This document shows positions 26,519 to 35,093 of a stretch of DNA of 64,000 nucleotides, one piece after another. Within the stretch, counting starts at the first letter, position 1. Each line of letters begins with the position of its first letter. The position numbers were made by a program, and so were the translations under genes. The notes beneath the pieces are model-generated. The model was not told the origin of the DNA and ran no database searches. It worked only from the letters and a program-made list of their open reading frames with translations. The stretch is from positions 62,001 through 126,000 of the forward strand of contig LADP01000003.1 in NCBI GenBank assembly GCA_000961575.1, given 5' to 3'. The DNA comes from Peptococcaceae bacterium BRH_c8a (GTDB lineage: Bacteria > Bacillota > Desulfotomaculia > Desulfotomaculales > Desulfallaceae).

Positions 26519-27805
26519 TTATTTCACAATTATACCATTTAATGTATCAAAGAAATCGGGAAATGATACATCAACGCATTCCGCACCGTTAATGGTGGTT
26601 GATCCATGGGCCGATAACCCTGCTACGGCGGCAGCCATAGCCATCCGGTGATCACCAAAACTGTCGCAGGGTGCTCCTTTGAGCTGCCGTCCGCCCCGCA
26701 CTACAAACCCGTCAGGACTTTCACTGACGTCAGCTCCCAGAGCACCAAGCAGGCGTACCACAGCGGTGATGCGATCCGATTCCTTGTGGCGCAGTTCAGC
26801 AGCGTCCCGAACCACGGTTTCGCCCTCTGCCAGTGCGGCCACCACAGCCAGCACCGGGATCTCGTCAATTAGCTTGGGGATGATCTCGCCGCCGATAACC
26901 GTGCCTTTAAGCTGGCTGCCGCGCACTTTCAGGTCGGCCACCGGCTCACCATTAACTTCCCTCCGGTTATGCAGTGTTATATCGGCACCCATATCCTTTA
27001 GTATGGCCAGTGCGCCGGTACGGGTGGGGTTAATCCCTACGTTTAATATATCCAGCTTAGCCCCGGGCACGGTTATTCCGGCGGCGATAAAAAACATAGC
27101 CGAGGAGATATCGCCGGGAATAGTTATTTTTTTGCCGGTCAGGTTCGGTCTGCCCCAAATGGAAACCCGTTGGCCGTCAACTTCCACCCGCGCACCAAAA
27201 TACTTAAGCATGCGTTCGGTATGATCCCTGGAACGGGCCGGCTCAATTACCGTGGTTACTCCCGCGGTAAACAAACCAGCCAGCATAACCGCCGATTTAA
27301 CTTGGGCGCTGGCCACCGGCGAACAGTATTCCATAGCCTGCAGCTTGCCGCCCTGGATAGCCAGGGGAGCCAGGGAATTGCCTTTGCGGGCTGTAATCCG
27401 GGCCCCCATTGCGGTGAGCGGTTTAATTACCCGGCCCATAGGCCGCTGGCGCAGCGAGTTGTCTCCGGTAAGCACCGAAAAAAAGGGACAGCCCGACAGC
27501 ACTCCGGCCATCAGGCGCATGGTGGTGCCGGAATTGCCTGCATCCAGCATGTTTTCAGGTTCTAGCAGCGCGTCCATACCACCGCTGCGCACAACCACCC
27601 GATTTTTTTCTGTAAATACCTGCACGCCCAGGGCACGGATGATCTCAATAGTAGACAGACAATCCGCGCCAAACAGGAAATGATCAATTTCTGTTTCACC
27701 GTAGGCCAGAGCACCTAGCATTACAGCCCGGTGAGAGATTGACTTGTCACCCGGCACCCGCACCTGACCGCGCAGTTCCTTGGTCGGTAGAATGGTTACT
27801 TCCAA
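26519..27805 (-). CDS. aroA: 3-phosphoshikimate 1-carboxyvinyltransferase (EPSP synthase)
   Basis: 428 residues, normal length. It joins shikimate 3-phosphate and PEP, step six of the shikimate pathway. Substrate motifs are VPGDKSISHRAVMLGA (18-33) and LDAGNSGTTMRLMAG (about 87-101), with RHKESDRI near 345 and FGDHRMAMA near 383. It lies 20 bases after tyrA in the aroF-tyrA-aroA unit and precedes cmk, an order common in Firmicutes. Confidence 0.96.
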   Translation of the reverse strand: MEVTILPTKELRGQVRVPGDKSISHRAVMLGALAYGETEIDHFLFGADCLSTIEIIRALGVQVFTEKNRVVVRSGGMDALLEPENMLDAGNSGTTMRLMAGVLSGCPFFSVLTGDNSLRQRPMGRVIKPLTAMGARITARKGNSLAPLAIQGGKLQAMEYCSPVASAQVKSAVMLAGLFTAGVTTVIEPARSRDHTERMLKYFGARVEVDGQRVSIWGRPNLTGKKITIPGDISSAMFFIAAGITVPGAKLDILNVGINPTRTGALAILKDMGADITLHNRREVNGEPVADLKVRGSQLKGTVIGGEIIPKLIDEIPVLAVVAALAEGETVVRDAAELRHKESDRITAVVRLLGALGADVSESPDGFVVRGGRQLKGAPCDSFGDHRMAMAAAVAGLSAHGSTTINGAECVDVSFPDFFDTLNGIIVK

Positions 27806-27824
27806 ATAAGTACACTCCTATACT

Positions 27825-28919
27825 TTACGCCTTGGGTCGGCATTTGATATTCTTGGCTCGGAACAAATCGCAGGCCCGATTTTGCTCGTCAGAGGTGGCA
27901 AAACCCACCCTGATAGTACCGCCGTATCCTTCCCTAGCATGCAGGATCTCAATTTCTGATATATTTATCCCGGCGTCCCCCAAAAGACTGGCCAGTGTGG
28001 CAATAATTCCGGGCCGATCCGGGACGGTTACCACCACCTCATAAACATAAGGCAGGTACCCCCTGGGCTTGATGGGCAATTCCCGGCGTACTTTACTGGC
28101 TTCGCTCAAAGTGTGATAAATGCGTTCGCCTTCCCCCGCCCGAATAGCCTCTTCCAGTTCTTCAACAGCGGCCCGGAAAAAGGCTAGCGAGTCCAATACG
28201 CGATCCCGGTTGGTGATGAATATATCCCGCCACATTTGCGGGCTGCCCGCAGCAATGCGGGTGGTATCCCTAAAACCTCCGGCAGAAAGGGCCAGGGCCC
28301 TGTCTGCAACGGGCATATTGGTTACCGCGTTGACCAGGGCCACCGCTACAAAATGAGGCAAGTGGCTAATTGCCGCCGTGATAAACTCGTGTTCATCCGG
28401 CGGTATTTCCATCACCAGCGCCCCAATGCCTTCTACTACCCCGCGTACCAGATCCATGGCGGCAGGGCTTGTCTCGGGGGTGGGGGTCAACAAGTAAAAG
28501 GCGTTTTCAAACAGGTACGAGTCAGCGCCGGCAAAACCCGAAGCCTCTGAACCGGCCATCGGGTGACCGCCCACAAAGTGGATGTCCGGTCTGAGTATGC
28601 TTTTCGCTTCGTCCACAATGGCTTGCTTGGTACTGCCCACATCGGTCACCACGGTGCCTGGTTTTAGCCAACCGTTTATTTTACTAAGCAGGTCGGGGAT
28701 GGCCCCCACCGGGACGGATATAATCACCAGATCGGCGTCAATTACGGCTGCTTTTAAATCGACTGCCTCATGCACAGCTTCGGCAGCTAGCGCCATGGCA
28801 AGGTTCTCCCGGTTGGTATCCACCCCATAAATATGCCTGGCCAGCTTACGTTCGTTCATAGCTAGGCCCAGTGAGCCGCCGATCAGGCCCAAACCGATGA
28901 TGGCGCACCGGTTAATCAT
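27825..28919 (-). CDS. tyrA: Prephenate dehydrogenase with C-terminal ACT domain
   Basis: 364 residues. It oxidises prephenate to 4-hydroxyphenylpyruvate for tyrosine. The Rossmann start CAIIGLGLIGGSLGLAM, DVGSTKQAIVD and HFVGGHPMAGSEASG mark the dehydrogenase. A C-terminal ACT domain (about 290-364; VVTVPDRPGIIATLASLLGD) probably senses an aromatic amino acid. Its start overlaps the aroF stop by one base, so it is coupled. Confidence 0.95.
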   Translation of the reverse strand: MINRCAIIGLGLIGGSLGLAMNERKLARHIYGVDTNRENLAMALAAEAVHEAVDLKAAVIDADLVIISVPVGAIPDLLSKINGWLKPGTVVTDVGSTKQAIVDEAKSILRPDIHFVGGHPMAGSEASGFAGADSYLFENAFYLLTPTPETSPAAMDLVRGVVEGIGALVMEIPPDEHEFITAAISHLPHFVAVALVNAVTNMPVADRALALSAGGFRDTTRIAAGSPQMWRDIFITNRDRVLDSLAFFRAAVEELEEAIRAGEGERIYHTLSEASKVRRELPIKPRGYLPYVYEVVVTVPDRPGIIATLASLLGDAGINISEIEILHAREGYGGTIRVGFATSDEQNRACDLFRAKNIKCRPKA

Positions 28920-29950
28920 TACAAGGTACCCATTTTGCGATCCATTACCCCGGCCATATGTTCAAGTTTGTGCATCAAATTATAGAAATTATCCGGCGTA
29001 AGCGATTGAGGCCCGTCACAAAGTGCTTCCTCGGGATGGGGATGCACCTCAATCAGCAAGCCGTCGGCACCGGCGGCGATAGCGGCCTGAGCCATGGGCT
29101 CAACGAAACGCCATTTGCCGATGGCATGGCTGGGGTCTACAATAACAGGCAGGTGACTAAGGTATTTGACCACCGGCACTGCTGTAAGATCCAGGGTGTT
29201 ACGGGTGTAGTTTTCAAAAGTCCTGATGCCCCGTTCACAAAGGACTACGTCCCGGTTACCCTCGGCCAGGATATACTCAGCCGCCAAAAGCCACTCTTCG
29301 ATGGTAGCCGAAGCCCCGCGTTTTAACAGTACCGGCTTGCCGGCCCGGGCCACTTCCCGCAGCAGAAAAAAGTTCTGCATATTACGGGCTCCAATTTGGA
29401 GCATATCGGCGTATTCCGCCACCATGTCCAGGTTCCGGGGATCCATCACCTCGGTAACTATCTGCAGGCCGGTTTTCTCCCTGGCTTCAGCCAACAGTTC
29501 CAAACCTTTTTGCTCCAACCCCTGAAATGAGTACGGTGATGTGCGGGGTTTGAACGCACCACCCCGCAGTAATGTAGCGCCGGCCCGGCGGACTATTTCC
29601 GCCGCTTCCAGCAACTGTTCCCTGCTTTCTACCGCGCAGGGGCCGGCCATTACCTGGATACTATCGCCGCCAATTTCTACATTGCCAACTTTAACCACAG
29701 TGGGGCCATCCATGTAGGCCTTGCTGACCAGTTTATAAGGTTGAAGTATGGGGACCACTTTTTCCACTCCCGGCATGGCTTCCACAGCCAAATCATTCAA
29801 CCTGGTCTTGTCGCCGATGGCGCCTATAATCGTTCTTTCAACGCCCTGGGAGAGGTGAATTTGAAATCCGGCGTCTTCCAATTTAGCCAACACCCGGTCT
29901 ATTTCTATCTCACTGGCTTTATGTGCCATTACGACTATCATAGTATACAT
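28919..29950 (-). CDS. aroF: 3-deoxy-7-phosphoheptulonate (DAHP) synthase
   Basis: 343 residues. This first shikimate enzyme condenses PEP and erythrose 4-phosphate. An N-terminal ~70-residue ferredoxin-like regulatory domain (MIVVMAHKASEIEIDRVLA) precedes the AroG/KdsA-type barrel with VMAGPCAVESREQ, GGAFKPRTSPYSFQGL and VIVDPSHAIGK. It is the AroF-like class of Bacillus and Thermotoga. The start ATG has GGAGGTATGTATACT before it. The long leader upstream ends in a terminator hairpin, so expression may be attenuated. Confidence 0.96.
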   Translation of the reverse strand: MYTMIVVMAHKASEIEIDRVLAKLEDAGFQIHLSQGVERTIIGAIGDKTRLNDLAVEAMPGVEKVVPILQPYKLVSKAYMDGPTVVKVGNVEIGGDSIQVMAGPCAVESREQLLEAAEIVRRAGATLLRGGAFKPRTSPYSFQGLEQKGLELLAEAREKTGLQIVTEVMDPRNLDMVAEYADMLQIGARNMQNFFLLREVARAGKPVLLKRGASATIEEWLLAAEYILAEGNRDVVLCERGIRTFENYTRNTLDLTAVPVVKYLSHLPVIVDPSHAIGKWRFVEPMAQAAIAAGADGLLIEVHPHPEEALCDGPQSLTPDNFYNLMHKLEHMAGVMDRKMGTL

Positions 29951-30257
29951 ACCTCCGCTTTGCTATCTTAAATTCAGTCAAAAGCCTAATGAATAATGTT
30001 CTTGCTTAATAAAACGCTTAAAAAAGCAAAAAACTCCCCCTTGGGAGTGCTTATGTAAACATAGTCCAACGCCCCCTACCATCCTACCGTCCTGTTTTAC
30101 GCCGGCATCGTGCCGTCGATCCTAGTACCCACCAACTACCATACTAAACCATTCTACCGTATTGACATGATAACACCTTTTATAATCTGGTGCAATATGC
30201 CTTTCCTTTTAAAACCTAACCCATTCGGCCGTGGTCAGGTATCCGTCGATACCTGCT
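29951..30257 (-). promoter_or_regulatory. Leader of aroF with promoter and attenuator-like terminator
   Basis: On minus, a sigma-A-like promoter TTGCAC (30195-30190), 17 bases, TATCAT (30172-30167) predicts a ~210-base leader. The leader carries four GGTAG units and ends with ACTCCC AAGG GGGAGT followed by TTTTTTGCTTTTTT (about 30050-30020). The terminator sits ~70 bases before the aroF start. No T-box core sequence or Trp-rich leader peptide was found. A perfect 8-base hairpin CAGGTATC/GATACCTG at 30236-30255 abuts the aroH stop. Confidence 0.6.
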
Positions 30258-30635
30258 TCATGCTTTAATGGGTGGTGGGTTACCGAGATCCGGGCGTAAT
30301 TTTACAGCCTCTCCCAGGTAAACGTGCTTGATATCGCGCTGGTTTTTATTAGTGTTTGCCAGCATCAGCACTCTAATACATTTACCCATGCTCCCTGGTA
30401 CGTCCACTTCCACGGCGCACAGCATGGGCACCAGATTCCAGCCCTGAATTTGTCTGGCTGAAGCGGCTGGAAAGGCTGCATTTAGGTCCTTGGTCATGGT
30501 GAACATAACGCTGATGATATCCTTTGTATCGGCTTCATTTTCCAACATCATGGCCAGGAGCAGTTTCCTGGTGGCTTCACCGATGGCCGCCGCGGTGTTT
30601 TCCGGCACGTTTACTGCTCCCCTAATACCGCGCAT
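30258..30635 (-). CDS. aroH: Chorismate mutase, AroH type
   Basis: 125 residues, matching the small trimeric AroH class rather than the helical AroQ class. It converts chorismate to prephenate, the substrate of the tyrA product. MRGIRGAVNVPENT, FTMTKDLNAAFPA and VYLGEAVKLRPDL are family segments carrying the active-site Arg, Glu and Tyr. It is upstream of aroF but separated by a 300-base leader with its own promoter, so it may be on a different transcript. Confidence 0.93.
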   Translation of the reverse strand: MRGIRGAVNVPENTAAAIGEATRKLLLAMMLENEADTKDIISVMFTMTKDLNAAFPAASARQIQGWNLVPMLCAVEVDVPGSMGKCIRVLMLANTNKNQRDIKHVYLGEAVKLRPDLGNPPPIKA

Positions 30636-30698
30636 CCTTAAAATACCCCCGTTTTAATCAAGGTTAAAAACTGTTGATTTTGTTAGCGGATAAAAAAA

Positions 30699-31133
30699 TT
30701 AGGACGAAACAGCCCGGTGGCCCATTCCTATGGCGACTTCATCCAAGTGCAGTAATCCAACGCCAAAGAATACAGCTACACTAATATGATCTTGGTACCT
30801 GGCAATACCGATCTTTCCTCCCACGTTGAGGCCAAGGGCTTTGGGCATCACCTGAGTCAAAGCTTCCCTGGTGGCACCGGCCACCGCTCCCTCATCGGCA
30901 TGCACCTCGCGTATAACGCCTTCCCTCTTCGCTGCCACCACAGCTCGTTCGGTGATCTTGTTTACCGAAGCGATAAAGTCACCACCGTGATCCACTGCTG
31001 CGGTTCTGATACCATCTTTAAAAAATCGGGCCTTAAATTCTCTTTCCTGTTCCCGGGTTTCGGAAATGGCCATCTTTATGGCTGCCCGGGCTACTTCTCT
31101 GCTGCCCACGGGTGTCAAGTATATCCCTCCCAA
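30699..31133 (-). CDS. HutP-family protein
   Basis: 144 residues matching the HutP fold family: GSREVARAAIKMAISETREQE at the N-terminus and GGKIGIARYQDHISVAVFFGVGLLHLDEVAIGMGHR at the C-terminus with conserved His residues. B. subtilis HutP is a histidine- and Mg-dependent RNA-binding antiterminator of the hut operon. No hut genes are present here, so the target is unknown. Its location just upstream of aroH and downstream of an unknown gene and a strong RNA hairpin makes a local RNA-binding role worth testing. Confidence 0.85.
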   Translation of the reverse strand: MGGIYLTPVGSREVARAAIKMAISETREQEREFKARFFKDGIRTAAVDHGGDFIASVNKITERAVVAAKREGVIREVHADEGAVAGATREALTQVMPKALGLNVGGKIGIARYQDHISVAVFFGVGLLHLDEVAIGMGHRAVSS

Positions 31134-31141
31134 AATTCTAG

Positions 31142-31594
31142 CTATCGCGAGCTGTATTTTCTCTCCAGACGGTTAATGTAACTCCTAAATTCCTCGTGCA
31201 TTTTAAACAACAGGCGCTCCATATCATACTTGGTCAGGTACTGGTGCCCCGGTTCAATCACTTCTATTTTGCGGAATTCTTCCCGGGCAATAAACCGCAG
31301 CAGGTCAACCATGCTTTCAACTGTAACGGTCAGGATTACGGGCGCGAATGCCGCATCACTGTTGCTCAATTCATCCCAAACAGTGTACACATCCGTGCTC
31401 ATTTCGATATCCTCTATATGAACGCCCTGAAAGGGAACATTTCTAAACAGTGCCACCTGCTGCTCGCGTATTTCCTCAGCTACTTTATCCACCGGCTTAC
31501 CGCCAAATAAAAAGCGTCCGGGCCGGGCCTGGCCTCTAAAATCCAACCTTATTTTAACTTTTAATTCGCTGGTTTCGTTTAAATCTACCTTCAT
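31142..31594 (-). CDS. Unknown soluble protein upstream of the HutP-family gene
   Basis: 150 residues from the ATG at 31594, which has GGAGGTG 7 bases upstream. The longer listed ORF runs into rluB and is rejected. It is soluble and charged, beginning MKVDLNETSELKVKIRLDF, with GVHIEDIEMSTDVYTVWDEL and a C-terminal helical, basic end (MERLLFKMHEEFRSYINRLE). I recognise no family. The stop lies 8 bases before the HutP-family start, so the two are almost certainly one operon. Confidence 0.7.
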   Translation of the reverse strand: MKVDLNETSELKVKIRLDFRGQARPGRFLFGGKPVDKVAEEIREQQVALFRNVPFQGVHIEDIEMSTDVYTVWDELSNSDAAFAPVILTVTVESMVDLLRFIAREEFRKIEVIEPGHQYLTKYDMERLLFKMHEEFRSYINRLERKYSSR

Positions 31595-31632
31595 TGCGGC
31601 GCACCTCCGGTCGGAGTTTGTTTTTCTAATTT

Positions 31633-31663
31633 CTACTGGCAGGATAAAATATCCTGCCAGTAG
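31633..31663. promoter_or_regulatory. Perfect 14-base inverted repeat (operator or RNA hairpin)
   Basis: CTACTGGCAGGATA and TATCCTGCCAGTAG are separated by AAA. It sits between rluB (stop 31675) and the unknown gene (start 31594), about 40 bases before that start. On minus no T-run follows, so it is not a standard terminator; it could be a protein-binding palindrome or an mRNA stem-loop. Confidence 0.65.
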
Positions 31664-31674
31664 TGCGCCTTCGC

Positions 31675-32394
31675 TTATATTTTTGCTATTTTTTTCAATT
31701 GCACTAATTCCCCGGTGTTCAGGTACCGGAACTGGCCTGGTTGCATCTGTCCCAAATGCAAGGGCCCGATACTCTCCCGGCGTAGATGTTGCACTTGGTG
31801 ACCGATGTGCTCGCACATACGGCGTACCTGTCTGTTCCGTCCTTCATGAATGGTAATTTGTAAAATACCTGCCCCGTTTTGGGTGCCAACCAGGGTTACT
31901 TTGGCCGGGGCGGTGAGGCCGTCCTCCAGTTCAATCCCCCGGGTCAGTGCCTTCAGCTTGTCCGGTCCGGGAACGCCTGCCACCCAGGCCCGGTATGTTT
32001 TAGGTACTTCATGACTGGGATGGGTCAGGGCGTAGGTTAGTGCGCCGTCGTTGGTCAGCAAAAGCAGTCCTTCGGAGTCGTAATCCAGTCGCCCTACCGG
32101 GTAAACCCGCTGTTTAATGCCGTGCAAAAGGTCGGTAACCTTGCGACGCCCCTCGGGATCGCTGACCGTAGATACACAGCCCACAGGTTTATAAAGCAGA
32201 ATGTAAACCAAATCCTCGGTTTTTTTTAATACCTGCCCCTTTACCTCTACCCGGTCGGACAGCGGGTCAATTTTTAACCCCGGCGTGCTAACGGTCTGAC
32301 CGTTAACCTTCACCAATCCCCTGGCGATAAGTTCCTCACTCTGCCGGCGCGAAGCCACTCCGGCCCGGGCCATGTACTTTTGTAACCGCTCCAT
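31675..32394 (-). CDS. rluB: 16S/23S rRNA pseudouridine synthase, RluB/RsuA family
   Basis: 239 residues. An S4 RNA-binding domain (1-60; YMARAGVASRRQSEELIARG) is followed by the pseudouridine synthase fold with the catalytic Asp in VGRLDYDSEGLLLLTNDG (about 101-118) and HEGRNRQVRRMCEHIGH near 188. It modifies large-subunit (or small-subunit) rRNA; the exact position cannot be told from sequence. It follows spmB after a long palindrome on the same strand, the same spmA-spmB-rluB order seen in Bacillus. Confidence 0.93.
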   Translation of the reverse strand: MERLQKYMARAGVASRRQSEELIARGLVKVNGQTVSTPGLKIDPLSDRVEVKGQVLKKTEDLVYILLYKPVGCVSTVSDPEGRRKVTDLLHGIKQRVYPVGRLDYDSEGLLLLTNDGALTYALTHPSHEVPKTYRAWVAGVPGPDKLKALTRGIELEDGLTAPAKVTLVGTQNGAGILQITIHEGRNRQVRRMCEHIGHQVQHLRRESIGPLHLGQMQPGQFRYLNTGELVQLKKIAKI

Positions 32395-32443
32395 ATATAA
32401 TCACCTGCATAGATTTTACCACTAATCCCGTAAAAAGCAAAAA

Positions 32444-32515
32444 GGGGGTCAGGCCTTAACTAATTAACTAACTTCTGAATTACGCAGTTAGTTAATTAGT
32501 TAAGGCCTGCCCCCC
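32444..32515. repeat. Long palindrome, GGGGTCAGGC family
   Basis: Arms of 30 bases (GGGGGTCAGGCCTTAACTAA... against ...TTAGTTAAGGCCTGCCCCC) pair with one mismatch around a 12-base loop. It fills the spmB-rluB gap. Related GGGGTCAG palindromes are at 41135-41216, 42761-42798 and 52510-52538. Confidence 0.88.
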
Positions 32516-32523
32516 TCTTAAAC

Positions 32524-33060
32524 CTAGCTGCCGAATACTTTGTGGCACACGTAAATGGAGGCAATTAAGGTGGTAAAGTCGGCAGTCAGTCCCGAGAATA
32601 TAGAGTAGCGGTAGCGGCTGATGCCAACTGAGCCAAAGTACAGGGTCAGCACATAAAATGTAGTATCAGAACTGCCTTGCATGGTGGAAACCAGGCGGCC
32701 GATAAAGCTGTCGGGACCATTGGTTTTAACCACATCGGTAGCGATACCAAGGGCTGCGCCACCGGACAGAGGCCGCATAATAGCGTGGGGTAAAACTTCG
32801 GCCGGCATACCAATCGCGCTGAGTACAGGTGAAAATAGCACTACCATGTAATCAAGTGCTCCGGAGGCCCTGAAAACACTAACAGCCACCAACATAGCCA
32901 CCAAGTAGGGAATTGTTTTAATAGCCGTGGCAAAACCGGCCTCCGCACCTTCCACAAAAGTTTCGAAAACGTTGACTTTCCTGGCTGCGGCAATAAGAGG
33001 CACTAATAGTAAAACAATTGGGATGGCCCAGCGGGACAAATCGGATACGATACCAAACAT
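32524..33060 (-). CDS. spmB: Spore maturation protein B
   Basis: 178 residues from the ATG at 33060 (GGGGGAGG 7 bases upstream). A nucleoside-recognition (Gate) type membrane protein with about five helices; IMRPLSGGAALGIATDV and GSSDTTFYVLTLYFGSVGI are characteristic. SpmA and SpmB are needed for spore core dehydration and heat resistance in Bacillus and Clostridium. It lies 4 bases after spmA. Confidence 0.94.
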   Translation of the reverse strand: MFGIVSDLSRWAIPIVLLLVPLIAAARKVNVFETFVEGAEAGFATAIKTIPYLVAMLVAVSVFRASGALDYMVVLFSPVLSAIGMPAEVLPHAIMRPLSGGAALGIATDVVKTNGPDSFIGRLVSTMQGSSDTTFYVLTLYFGSVGISRYRYSIFSGLTADFTTLIASIYVCHKVFGS

Positions 33061-33064
33061 TAGT

Positions 33065-33655
33065 TTACCTCCCCCGGGAATAAATGTACCGGAACAGCCT
33101 GTCCGCACTAATGGCCACCGTCATGCCGGCTGCAGTGGCAAAAACGGTGGTGCCGACTATCTCCGTCGGATCCGCCGAACCGTAAATTAGCCTGATGCCG
33201 ATAATAGTGGTGGGGATTAGGGTAATACAGGAAGTATTAAGGGCTAGGAATGTGCACATGGCGTCGCTGGCCGTTTTAGGGTCGCCCCGGTTGAGCTTTT
33301 GCAGTTCCTGCATGGCTATCAGTCCCATGGGCGTGGCCGCGTTGCCCAGGCCCAGTATATTGGCGCTCAAATTCATTACAATGGCACCCATGGCAGGATG
33401 TTCCCTGGGTACGCTGGGGAAGAGAAAGGTGGTAACGGGCTGTACCAGACGGGCCAAAGCCCGCACCAACCCCGCGGCTTCAGCAAGTTTCATGATGCCC
33501 AACCAAAAGGTGATGATGGCGATCAGGTCTAAAGCGACCTGCACACCTATTTGCGCGCCTTCCAGGGCCGCCTTGGTGACCACCTCGATATGTCCGTTAA
33601 AGCCTGCTACTAAAACGCCGATAACCATCATGCCAAGCCAGACAAAGTTGACCAT
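33065..33655 (-). CDS. spmA: Spore maturation protein A
   Basis: 196 residues from the ATG at 33655 (TTGGAGGAAATTGGT upstream). A membrane protein of the same gate-like fold as SpmB; LSANILGLGNAATPMGLIAM and FLALNTSCITLIPTTIIGIR are family hallmarks. It acts with SpmB in the spore membrane. It is first of the spmA-spmB pair; a long palindrome separates it from ytfJ. Confidence 0.94.
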   Translation of the reverse strand: MVNFVWLGMMVIGVLVAGFNGHIEVVTKAALEGAQIGVQVALDLIAIITFWLGIMKLAEAAGLVRALARLVQPVTTFLFPSVPREHPAMGAIVMNLSANILGLGNAATPMGLIAMQELQKLNRGDPKTASDAMCTFLALNTSCITLIPTTIIGIRLIYGSADPTEIVGTTVFATAAGMTVAISADRLFRYIYSRGR

Positions 33656-33736
33656 ACCAATTTCCTCCAAAAGGTTACTAATAAAAAGGTATGATCAACC
33701 TGTAGTTATTATGTAAAAAATTACTAAATACCCATT

Positions 33737-33806
33737 AGACCAGACAAGGGGACAGGGATTTGTCTGTTATGTCTAACAGACAAATCCCTGTCCCCTTGTC
33801 TGGTCT
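33737..33806. repeat. Perfect 33-base-arm palindrome, GGGGACAGGGA family
   Basis: Two 33-base arms pair perfectly across a 4-base loop in the ytfJ-spmA gap. The core CAGACAAGGGGACAGGGA is shared with 22785-22887. Inner arm ends differ (TGTCTGTTA here, TGTCTGGTC there) yet remain fully complementary. Confidence 0.92.
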
Positions 33807-33816
33807 GCCCTGTCCA

Positions 33817-34242
33817 CTAATCTAATTCCGGTTTTTTATCCTTTTTGGCTTTTTCAAACATACCCTGTATTTGGCTGAGCAACTGCGGTGTCATATCCAT
33901 CAATCGATCCAGCAGCGCGTTACCGTCTACCGGGAGCATGCGCACATGACCGTTGCCGGCAACCAGAAAGCCCACCGGTTTCACCGACATGCCGGCACCA
34001 CTGCCTCCGCCAAAGGCCGGAGACATTTGTTCGTCTTCGTTCCCGCCTTTGCTTTTACCGGCTATCTCAAACTCGCTGCCCCCGGCCCCAAAACCGCAGG
34101 AAACCCTGGAAACCGGTATAATTACACTACCATCCGGCGTTTCCACCGGTTCACCCACCACCGAGTTTACAGATACCATTTCCTGAATAGCTTCCATGGC
34201 GGTTCTCATTAAGCCTTCTATTGGGTGCTGTTGTTCATCCAT
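33817..34242 (-). CDS. ytfJ: GerW/YtfJ family spore protein
   Basis: 141 residues: HPIEGLMRTAMEAIQEMVSVNSVVGEPV, SVIIPVSRVSCGFGAGGSEF, and a Gly-rich GGGSGAGMSVKPVGFLV segment are the YtfJ (GerW) signature. It is a soluble forespore-made protein; family members affect germination. It ends with a lysine-rich tail (MFEKAKKDKKPELD). It precedes spmAB and follows the DUF2953 gene, as in Bacillus where ytfI-ytfJ are adjacent. Confidence 0.93.
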   Translation of the reverse strand: MDEQQHPIEGLMRTAMEAIQEMVSVNSVVGEPVETPDGSVIIPVSRVSCGFGAGGSEFEIAGKSKGGNEDEQMSPAFGGGSGAGMSVKPVGFLVAGNGHVRMLPVDGNALLDRLMDMTPQLLSQIQGMFEKAKKDKKPELD

Positions 34243-34351
34243 TTTATCACCCTCATTTTTAATGTTATTCTTTTATATAACCGGAAGATGCCTCTTATAT
34301 GGGTCTCATGAATTTCCCTGTTTTTAGGTCAACGGAACACCTTACTTAAAC

Positions 34352-35026
34352 TCAGAATTTACGCCGGTTTATTAAAAAAAACCAGCCTACCAGTATGCCT
34401 GTATAAATAATATGACCGCTCCTAAGGCTAAATATGCAATCGAAATTAACCCGCAGTAACTGACCGTCAAACACCGGCACCACTTCCAGTTCTGGCATGG
34501 GGGCTTGCCGGTCTAGCATCCGGTAAAGAAAAGAAGTAGTATTGCTTTTGATAACCCACAGCGCCCCCACCGCCATACCGGTTTGCCCGGCTTCCGGCAG
34601 ACCCAAGCCGGTGCTCCACTTGAAATGATGTAGTGTTGTTCTGGATAGCATAAACCGGTATGCAGGCTTGGTGGCCCGGTAAAATTTTAGCGCTTGCCTG
34701 TAAAGCTCAATAGCGCGGCCCGCTGTGAGCCTGGTTTTTTCCTTGGCCAGTGTAGCCCCGGAGCGTTTGCTAAACCTGGCCCGAAGCTTCAAAACCGGGG
34801 TAAACGCCTGGTGAGCCAGTTTGAAGTAAGAAAGCTTCAGGCGCAAGTTAATGAGACCCCAAAGCAGGGAAAAACGAACGCCCCTGTCCGGCACATATTC
34901 CTGTGGTGTGCCGGACAGGGGGGCATTGAACCTATAGTAGGTGTACTTAATTTCCACTTTTACCGGTGATAGTAATATAATCACGAACACCAAAACAGTA
35001 ACCATAATTACAGCTGCGAGCCACAT
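34352..35026 (-). CDS. DUF2953 protein (YtfI-like)
   Basis: 224 residues. One N-terminal membrane helix (about 3-19; AAVIMVTVLVFVIILLS) is followed by a soluble domain, ending near IYTGILVGWFFLINRR with a probable second membrane contact. The DUF2953/YtfI relation is supported by the position directly upstream of ytfJ and by FKWSTGLGLPEAGQTGMAVGALW. It is sporulation-linked in Bacillus; no mechanism is known to me. Confidence 0.82.
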   Translation of the reverse strand: MWLAAVIMVTVLVFVIILLSPVKVEIKYTYYRFNAPLSGTPQEYVPDRGVRFSLLWGLINLRLKLSYFKLAHQAFTPVLKLRARFSKRSGATLAKEKTRLTAGRAIELYRQALKFYRATKPAYRFMLSRTTLHHFKWSTGLGLPEAGQTGMAVGALWVIKSNTTSFLYRMLDRQAPMPELEVVPVFDGQLLRVNFDCIFSLRSGHIIYTGILVGWFFLINRRKF

Positions 35027-35093
35027 GCTACACCCCGTCCCTTATTCTGCCAAGGTGGGTGTATAAATATACGAACGGAGCATTTCTTTACTA

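Noticed and set aside
31142-31816. 224-residue form of the unknown gene
   Set aside because: The first 74 residues are antisense-free read-through overlapping rluB; the ATG at 31594 has a proper ribosome site.
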